NCBI GenBank assembly: GCA_963717155.1
Contig: OY970326.1
Coordinates: 310,001 to 374,000 of the forward strand
Length of the DNA: 64,000 nt
Source: G963717155 sp963717155
GTDB lineage: Bacteria; Actinomycetota; Thermoleophilia; Gaiellales; JALYLC01
Reading direction: 5' to 3'
Shown here in pieces: positions 60,065 to 64,000 of the stretch (position 1 is the first letter of the stretch; every line of letters begins with the position of its first letter). The position numbers and the translations under genes were made by a program. A model generated the notes under the pieces. The model was not told the origin of the DNA. It was given only the letters and a program-made list of their open reading frames with translations, and did not search any database.

Positions 60065-60816
60065 GCGCGACCCAGCCCCAGGGAAGCGTGAACGCCGGCT
60101 ACGCGGCGCTCGCAGGCGCCTACCACTCGGCCGGCGACCACGTGGATGCCGAGACCTGGTGGCGTCGGGCACTCGCGGGTGACGACACCCAGGTCGGGTG
60201 CCACGTCGGGCTCGCCCGCACGCTCGCCGAGCTCGGGCGCCTCGACGAGGCGGAAGGCCATCTGCGGCGCGCGCTCGCGCTCGATCCGCTGTGCGAGGAC
60301 GCGGCGCGGTTCTACGCCGAGCTCTGCCGCTGGCAGGGCCGGCTCTCGGAGGCTGCGAAGCTGTTCCTCTCGGCGCTCGTGCGTGGCGCCGCCGGCGCCG
60401 TGCTGCTCGGCTACGCCGAGCTGACCTGGGCGCTCGGTGCGGTCGACGACGCCGAGAAGCACTACCGCCGCGCGCTGCACCACTCCGATGTGTCCGCCGA
60501 GGCGTGCGCCGAGCTCGGCGTGCTGCTCGTGACCCGGGCGCGTCCGGCCGAGGCCGAGCCGCATCTGCGTCGCGCTGCGAACGAGCTCGGCTGTGTCGTG
60601 AGCCTCACGAACCACGCGAACGTGCTCGTCGAGCTCGGACGGCTCGAGGAGGCCGACGCGCGCTACCGCGAGGCGCTCGCGATCGATCCCGGCTGCGCAG
60701 AGGCGCTCTGGGGGCTCGCCGAGCTCGAGGCCGAGCAGGGTCACACGACTTCCGCTGCCGACCTCCGGCGCCGAGCCGTCGACCTGCGTCCCGGCATCGC
60801 CGGCCGCTGCCGCTGA
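60061..60816 (+). CDS. Tetratricopeptide repeat protein
   Basis: A 251-residue protein made of about six TPR units (for example LARTLAELGRLDEAEGHLRRALALDP and NHANVLVELGRLEEADARYREALAIDP, each with the W/L-G-Y-A-P spacing), no signal peptide. A soluble interaction scaffold; partner unknown. GTGA overlap with the DUF1795-like gene suggests they work together. Confidence 0.82.
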   Translation: MSATQPQGSVNAGYAALAGAYHSAGDHVDAETWWRRALAGDDTQVGCHVGLARTLAELGRLDEAEGHLRRALALDPLCEDAARFYAELCRWQGRLSEAAKLFLSALVRGAAGAVLLGYAELTWALGAVDDAEKHYRRALHHSDVSAEACAELGVLLVTRARPAEAEPHLRRAANELGCVVSLTNHANVLVELGRLEEADARYREALAIDPGCAEALWGLAELEAEQGHTTSAADLRRRAVDLRPGIAGRCR

Positions 60817-60829
60817 GACCAGATCGCGG

Positions 60830-61240
60830 GTGGAGGACCGTCCTTCGATCGGGCTCGCGCTGGTGCGTGTCCTCGTCGGCGCGACCTTCATCGCGGCGTC
60901 CGTGCAGACGATCTCGAATCACGCGCAGGATGTGATCGACTTCCAGCGTTGGGGGCTGCCGCACCCCGACCAGTTCAGCTACGCGGTCTCGGGCGTGGAG
61001 CTCTTCTTCGGCATCGTGCTCGTGCTGGGCATCCTTCCGCGCTTCGCGGCGCTGGTGCTGCTCTGCGAGATGGTCGGAGCTCTCATGACCGCGGGCCGGA
61101 TCGACGGCGGCCCGTACCTGATCCTGCCGCCGCTCCTCGGTGTGCTCTGCCTGATCCTGGTGATCGCCGGGGGTGGGCGCTGGGCCCTGGTGGATCGCCT
61201 CGATCCGGCACCGCCTCGCCAGCTGATCCGCACGCGCTAG
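60830..61240 (+). CDS. DoxX family membrane protein
   Basis: A 136-residue protein with four hydrophobic segments (LALVRVLVGATFIAAS, VSGVELFFGIVLVLGIL, FAALVLLCEMVGALMT, PPLLGVLCLILVIAG). DoxX-like: R-x-x-x-G-x-x-F in helix 1 and GxxExxxGxxLxxG in helix 2. In other bacteria DoxX proteins act in redox/thiol stress complexes. GTG start at 60830. Confidence 0.8.
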   Translation: MEDRPSIGLALVRVLVGATFIAASVQTISNHAQDVIDFQRWGLPHPDQFSYAVSGVELFFGIVLVLGILPRFAALVLLCEMVGALMTAGRIDGGPYLILPPLLGVLCLILVIAGGGRWALVDRLDPAPPRQLIRTR

Positions 61241-61254
61241 CGCATCGTTCGTCG

Positions 61255-62391
61255 ATGGAGCGGACGCTTCGCCTGACGCTCGAGTACGACGGATCGGGGT
61301 TCGCCGGGTGGGCGCGACAGCCCGAGCGTCGGACTGTCGAGGCCACCGTCGGCGACGCACTCGAGGCGCTATGGCCCGGGTCGGCGGCGACGCTCGCCGT
61401 CGCCGGGCGCACCGATGCCGGCGTCCACGCCTCCCACCAGGTGCTGAGCGTGGTGGTCGACGGCGGCCCACCGGCCGAGCGCGCCGCCGACGCGCTGCGC
61501 TCGCTGCTCGCCGACGACATCGCGGTGATCTCCGCCCGCGAGGCGCGGCCGGGGTTCCACGCGCGCTTCTCGGCCCTCGCGCGCCGCTACGAGTACCGCG
61601 TGCTGGCGCGGCGGGCGCGCTCGCCGCTGCGGGCCGCGCGCGCGTTGCACCATCCCTCCCCGATCGATCGCGCCGCGCTCGATGCGTGCGCCGCGCTCGC
61701 GCTGGGCGAGCACGATTTCCGGGCGTTCACGCCCGCCGCGACGCCCGGCGCACGCACCCGTCGGCACGTGACCGCCTGCGAGTGGACCGGGGATGGCGAT
61801 GAGCTGGTGCTGTCGATCGAGGCCGACGCATTCCTGCACCACATGGTGCGCACGCTCGTCGGGACGATGCTGCAGGTCGCGCGCGGCGCCCGCGACGTGG
61901 GCTCGTTCGCGCGCCTGCTCGAGGGCGCCGCGCGAGACGCGGCCGGTGCGACGGCCCCACCGCACGCGTTGACCTTGACCGGCGTGCGCTATGCCGGCGA
62001 CGGCCCCGGCAACGACGAGCTGCTGTGCTTCGTGACGCGCGAGCGCGGCGGCGCCCGCGAGCTTCTGGTGCTCCTGCACGACGCTGCGCGCAGCGTGCCA
62101 CGCGGCACGTTCGAGCCCGAGGAGCGCATCGACGCCGCAGCGCATCGCGAGGTGCATGCCCGGACGGGGATCGAGCTCACGGATATCCCGCGACCGCTCG
62201 GCATGCTGGTCGAAGAGTCGGTCGGCGGCGAGCCGACCCGCGCCCGCGTCGTCTGGCTCCGGGCGCCTGTCGGGCTTGCCGACAGCTGGCAGTTCGGGTC
62301 GCCGGGAACGTCCTGCCGGTTCGTCCCGTTGCCGACCGCGCTCGATCCCTCGCTGGGCACGCTGCTGACGCGGCTCGAGGCGGCGGTGTGA
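61255..62391 (+). CDS. truA: tRNA pseudouridine synthase A fused to a Nudix-like domain
   Basis: A 378-residue protein. Residues 1 to about 245 are TruA, which makes pseudouridine at positions 38-40 of tRNA anticodon arms: YDGSGFAGWARQP, catalytic D54 in GRTDAGVHA, RRYEYRVL, ADAFLHHMVRTLVGTML. From about 255 a second domain follows: LLCFVTRERGGARELLVLLHDAARSVPRGTFEPEERIDAAAHREVHARTGI. This has the Nudix box spacing G-x5-E-x7-R-E (residues 284-306), but the catalytic E-E pair is replaced by A-R, so it is probably inactive as a hydrolase. TruA proteins are usually 245-270 residues. ATG at 61255. Confidence 0.9.
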   Translation: MERTLRLTLEYDGSGFAGWARQPERRTVEATVGDALEALWPGSAATLAVAGRTDAGVHASHQVLSVVVDGGPPAERAADALRSLLADDIAVISAREARPGFHARFSALARRYEYRVLARRARSPLRAARALHHPSPIDRAALDACAALALGEHDFRAFTPAATPGARTRRHVTACEWTGDGDELVLSIEADAFLHHMVRTLVGTMLQVARGARDVGSFARLLEGAARDAAGATAPPHALTLTGVRYAGDGPGNDELLCFVTRERGGARELLVLLHDAARSVPRGTFEPEERIDAAAHREVHARTGIELTDIPRPLGMLVEESVGGEPTRARVVWLRAPVGLADSWQFGSPGTSCRFVPLPTALDPSLGTLLTRLEAAV

Positions 62392-62428
62392 CCGCCGTGT
62401 TACCCGTGTGTGAACTGTAACGTCGTGG

Positions 62429-62459
62429 TCGTCAAAAACGTACACGGCGACTGTACGAT
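62429..62459 (+). promoter_or_regulatory. MerR-type operator-promoter
   Basis: TCGTCA (62429-62434) and TACGAT (62454-62459) are separated by 19 bases, the overlong spacer that MerR proteins remodel. Inside lies an exact dyad CGTACA-7-TGTACG (62439-62457), whose right arm shares bases with the -10. The GTG of the MerR gene is 6 bases after the -10, so the transcript may be leaderless and autoregulated. Confidence 0.75.
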
Positions 62460-62465
62460 TCCATC

Positions 62466-62888
62466 GTGACCTCGGAGCAGTACCTCTCGATCGGGCAGCT
62501 CGCCGCACGCAGTGGCCGTAGCCGTCGCACGATCGACTTCTACTCGCGCAACGGCCTGCTGCCGTTCGTGCGGAGCGAGGGCGGACGCCGGCTGTACAGC
62601 AGCGAGGCGATCGGGCGACTCTCGATCATCGACGTGCACAAGGCGGCGCGCCTTCGGCTCGACGAGATCCGCCGGCTGCTCGACGAGCCCACCGCGGAGC
62701 ACGCCACGCAGGTCGCCGAGATCGACGATCAGCTCACCCGGCTCTCGGCGGAGGTATCGAGGATCTCGGCGCAGGGCGTTCCGCTCGAGCCCGAGCTGCG
62801 CGACCGAACGGCTCACGCGGCAGGACGCGCCCTCGCCCTCGCGCAGGCGCTGCTGCTGCTGCTGCCCGAATCGAACCCATTCCTCTAG
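62466..62888 (+). CDS. MerR family transcriptional regulator
   Basis: A 140-residue regulator. Winged helix-turn-helix: LSIGQLAARSGRSRRTIDFYSRNGLLPFVRSEGGRRLYSSEAIGRLSIIDVHKAARLRLDEIRRLLDEP, then a dimerisation coiled coil (about 78-108) and a short Leu-rich tail (ALAQALLLLLPE). No metal-binding Cys, so not a metal sensor of the ZntR/CueR type. It lies 19 bases before htpX, probably one operon controlled by the dyad before it; envelope or heat stress is a possible signal. Confidence 0.92.
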   Translation: MTSEQYLSIGQLAARSGRSRRTIDFYSRNGLLPFVRSEGGRRLYSSEAIGRLSIIDVHKAARLRLDEIRRLLDEPTAEHATQVAEIDDQLTRLSAEVSRISAQGVPLEPELRDRTAHAAGRALALAQALLLLLPESNPFL

Positions 62889-62907
62889 TCCCCTCGGGGA
62901 GGAGACA

Positions 62908-63771
62908 GTGAACCTCACAGCTACCCGCATCACGACCCAGGCTCGTACCTGGGCTCTGATCGCAGCACTCTCGGCGATCATCGTCGTCGTCGGCGGCCAG
63001 TTCCTCGGCAGCGGCGGCTACCTGATCGCCGCCGCCTTCGCGGTCATCTTCAACGGGGTGATGTACTGGTTCTCCGCGCCACTCGCGCTGCGTGCCAGCA
63101 AGGCGCAGCCGGCCGGCGAGAACGAGTACCCCAGGCTCCACGAGATCGTGCGGGAGCTCGCGGGGCGGGCCGGCGTGCCCGTGCCGAAGCTCTACATCAT
63201 CCCATCCGAGCAGCCGAACGCCTTCGCGACGGGTCGCAACCAGCGCCACGCCGCGCTCGCAGTCACTGTCGGGCTGCTCCAGCACATGCCCACCGACCAG
63301 GTGCGCGGCGTGCTCGCGCACGAGTTCGCCCACATCAAGAACCGGGACATCCTCGTGTCGTCGATCGCCGCGGCGCTCGGCGCCGTGATCACGGGTATCG
63401 CCTACGCGCTCCAGTTCGGCATGCTCTTCGGTGGGGACGACGACGACGGGCCGCTCGGGATGGTCGGCGCGCTCGCGATGATCATCCTCGCCCCGCTCGC
63501 CGCCACGATCCTCCAGCTGGCCGTGTCCCGCCAGCGCGAGTACCTCGCCGACGCCACCGGCGCATCGTTCATCGGCGATCCCAACCCGCTCGCCGACGCG
63601 CTCGAGACGCTCGAGCGCGGCACGCAGGCGATCCCGCTGCAGGTCAACCCCTCGGTGGCATCGCTCTACATCGCCAATCCGCTCGGCAACCAGGGCCTGT
63701 CGGGCCTGTTCCAGACGCATCCCCCGCTGCAGGAGCGCATCCGTCGCCTCCGCGAGCTGCGGCTCGCCTGA
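62908..63771 (+). CDS. htpX: Membrane zinc metalloprotease HtpX
   Basis: A 287-residue M48-family protease of the plasma membrane. Two N-terminal membrane segments (about 12-50), the zinc site H138-E139-F-A-H142 in LAHEFAHIKNRDIL, two further membrane segments (about 150-205) and the third-ligand segment RQREYLADATGA. Ends TNPP-like HPPLQERIRRLRELR, the usual C-terminus. GTG at 62908 with GGGGAGGAGA upstream; frames farther upstream are not coding. It degrades misfolded membrane proteins with FtsH in other bacteria. Confidence 0.95.
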   Translation: MNLTATRITTQARTWALIAALSAIIVVVGGQFLGSGGYLIAAAFAVIFNGVMYWFSAPLALRASKAQPAGENEYPRLHEIVRELAGRAGVPVPKLYIIPSEQPNAFATGRNQRHAALAVTVGLLQHMPTDQVRGVLAHEFAHIKNRDILVSSIAAALGAVITGIAYALQFGMLFGGDDDDGPLGMVGALAMIILAPLAATILQLAVSRQREYLADATGASFIGDPNPLADALETLERGTQAIPLQVNPSVASLYIANPLGNQGLSGLFQTHPPLQERIRRLRELRLA

Positions 63772-63784
63772 TCGAATCGACCCC

Positions 63785-63816
63785 CGAGGGCGCAGCCGGA
63801 ATCGGCTGCGCCCTCG
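63785..63816. terminator. Bidirectional hairpin between htpX and clpP
   Basis: CGAGGGCGCAGCCG (63785-63798), loop GAAT, CGGCTGCGCCCTCG (63803-63816): exact 14-base arms between two convergent genes, without a T run. Confidence 0.8.
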
Positions 63817-63824
63817 TACCGTAC

Positions 63825-64000
63825 TCAGGCCGCCCGGGCGAGACGAGGCCCGAGGACCTCGTCGATCAGGCCGTAGTCGCGCGCATCGTCGGCCGTGAGG
63901 TACCGGTCGCGCAGCGTGTCCTGATGGATGCGGTCGATCGGCTGGCCGGTGTGGTGGGCGAGCACCTCCTCGAGTCGCCGTTGCACCGACCGGTGCTCGG
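63825..64000 (-). CDS. clpP: ATP-dependent Clp protease proteolytic subunit (3' end only)
   Basis: The minus strand from the window edge reads LEEVLAHHTGQPIDRIHQDTLRDRYLTADDARDYGLIDEVLGPRLARAA then TGA (63825-63827). This is the C-terminal part of ClpP: HTGQ, the catalytic Asp in LRDRYLTA, and YGLIDEVL. About the first 140 residues, with the Ser and His of the triad, lie outside the window. Confidence 0.9.
   Translation of the reverse strand, partial: EHRSVQRRLEEVLAHHTGQPIDRIHQDTLRDRYLTADDARDYGLIDEVLGPRLARAA

Overview
The window is about 70 percent G+C, codes on both strands with strong GC3 bias, uses many GTG and TTG starts, and holds a contiguous ribosomal/RNA polymerase supercluster. The gene order (tRNA-Met, rpmG, secE, nusG, rplK-A-J-L, rpoB-C, rpsL-G, fusA, tuf, S10, spc and alpha blocks) and the protein styles suggest a high-GC Actinomycetota, probably class Thermoleophilia (inference). 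No plasmid, phage, transposon or CRISPR signature is seen. Two broken essential genes (rplJ and an ftsH-like gene) suggest an assembly with a few single-base indels.

Region 1 (1-13765): a compact minus-strand operon (5832 to 58) carries a type III-like glutamine synthetase, the three split glutamate-synthase-like subunits GlxB/C/D (= MgsA/B/C type), an unrecognised 145-aa protein, a hotdog thioesterase and a small helical protein. A GAF/PucR-type regulator diverges from it and is followed by an acyl-CoA dehydrogenase. Next come a secreted protein of unknown function, an APC permease, a zinc-ribbon membrane protein and a Usp-like protein.

Region 2 (13766-18120): two SAM-I riboswitches. The first controls a fusion of siroheme sulfite/nitrite reductase with a tandem rhodanese; the second controls a threonine-synthase-like PLP enzyme. 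Both aptamers end about 30 nt before a GTG start with no obvious terminator, so translational control is likely.

Region 3 (18121-34180): tRNA-Met, rpmG-secE-nusG, rplK-rplA, an L10 leader, rplJ (frameshifted)-rplL and a terminator; then a small HExxH protein converging on a membrane protein and an FtsH-like AAA protease (frameshifted); then rpoB-rpoC, with a large insertion in RpoC and an acidic tail on RpoB, closed by a strong UUCG hairpin.

Region 4 (34180-39165): an accessory block between rpoC and rpsL. It holds two tandem micro-ORFs of 22 and 25 codons, both ending in Trp, a membrane HD-GYP protein, a P1-family peptidase, two YCII-family proteins and an ECF42-type sigma factor.

Region 5 (39166-59601): rpsL-rpsG-fusA-tuf, a terminator, then rpsJ through rplQ including secY, adk, map and rpoA. 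infA is absent between map and rpmJ. S3, L22, S17 and L15 carry long low-complexity extensions.

Region 6 (59602-64000): a DUF1795-like protein, a TPR protein, DoxX, TruA fused to a degenerate Nudix-like domain, a MerR regulator with a clear 19-bp-spaced operator-promoter, HtpX, and the 3' end of a clpP gene on the minus strand.
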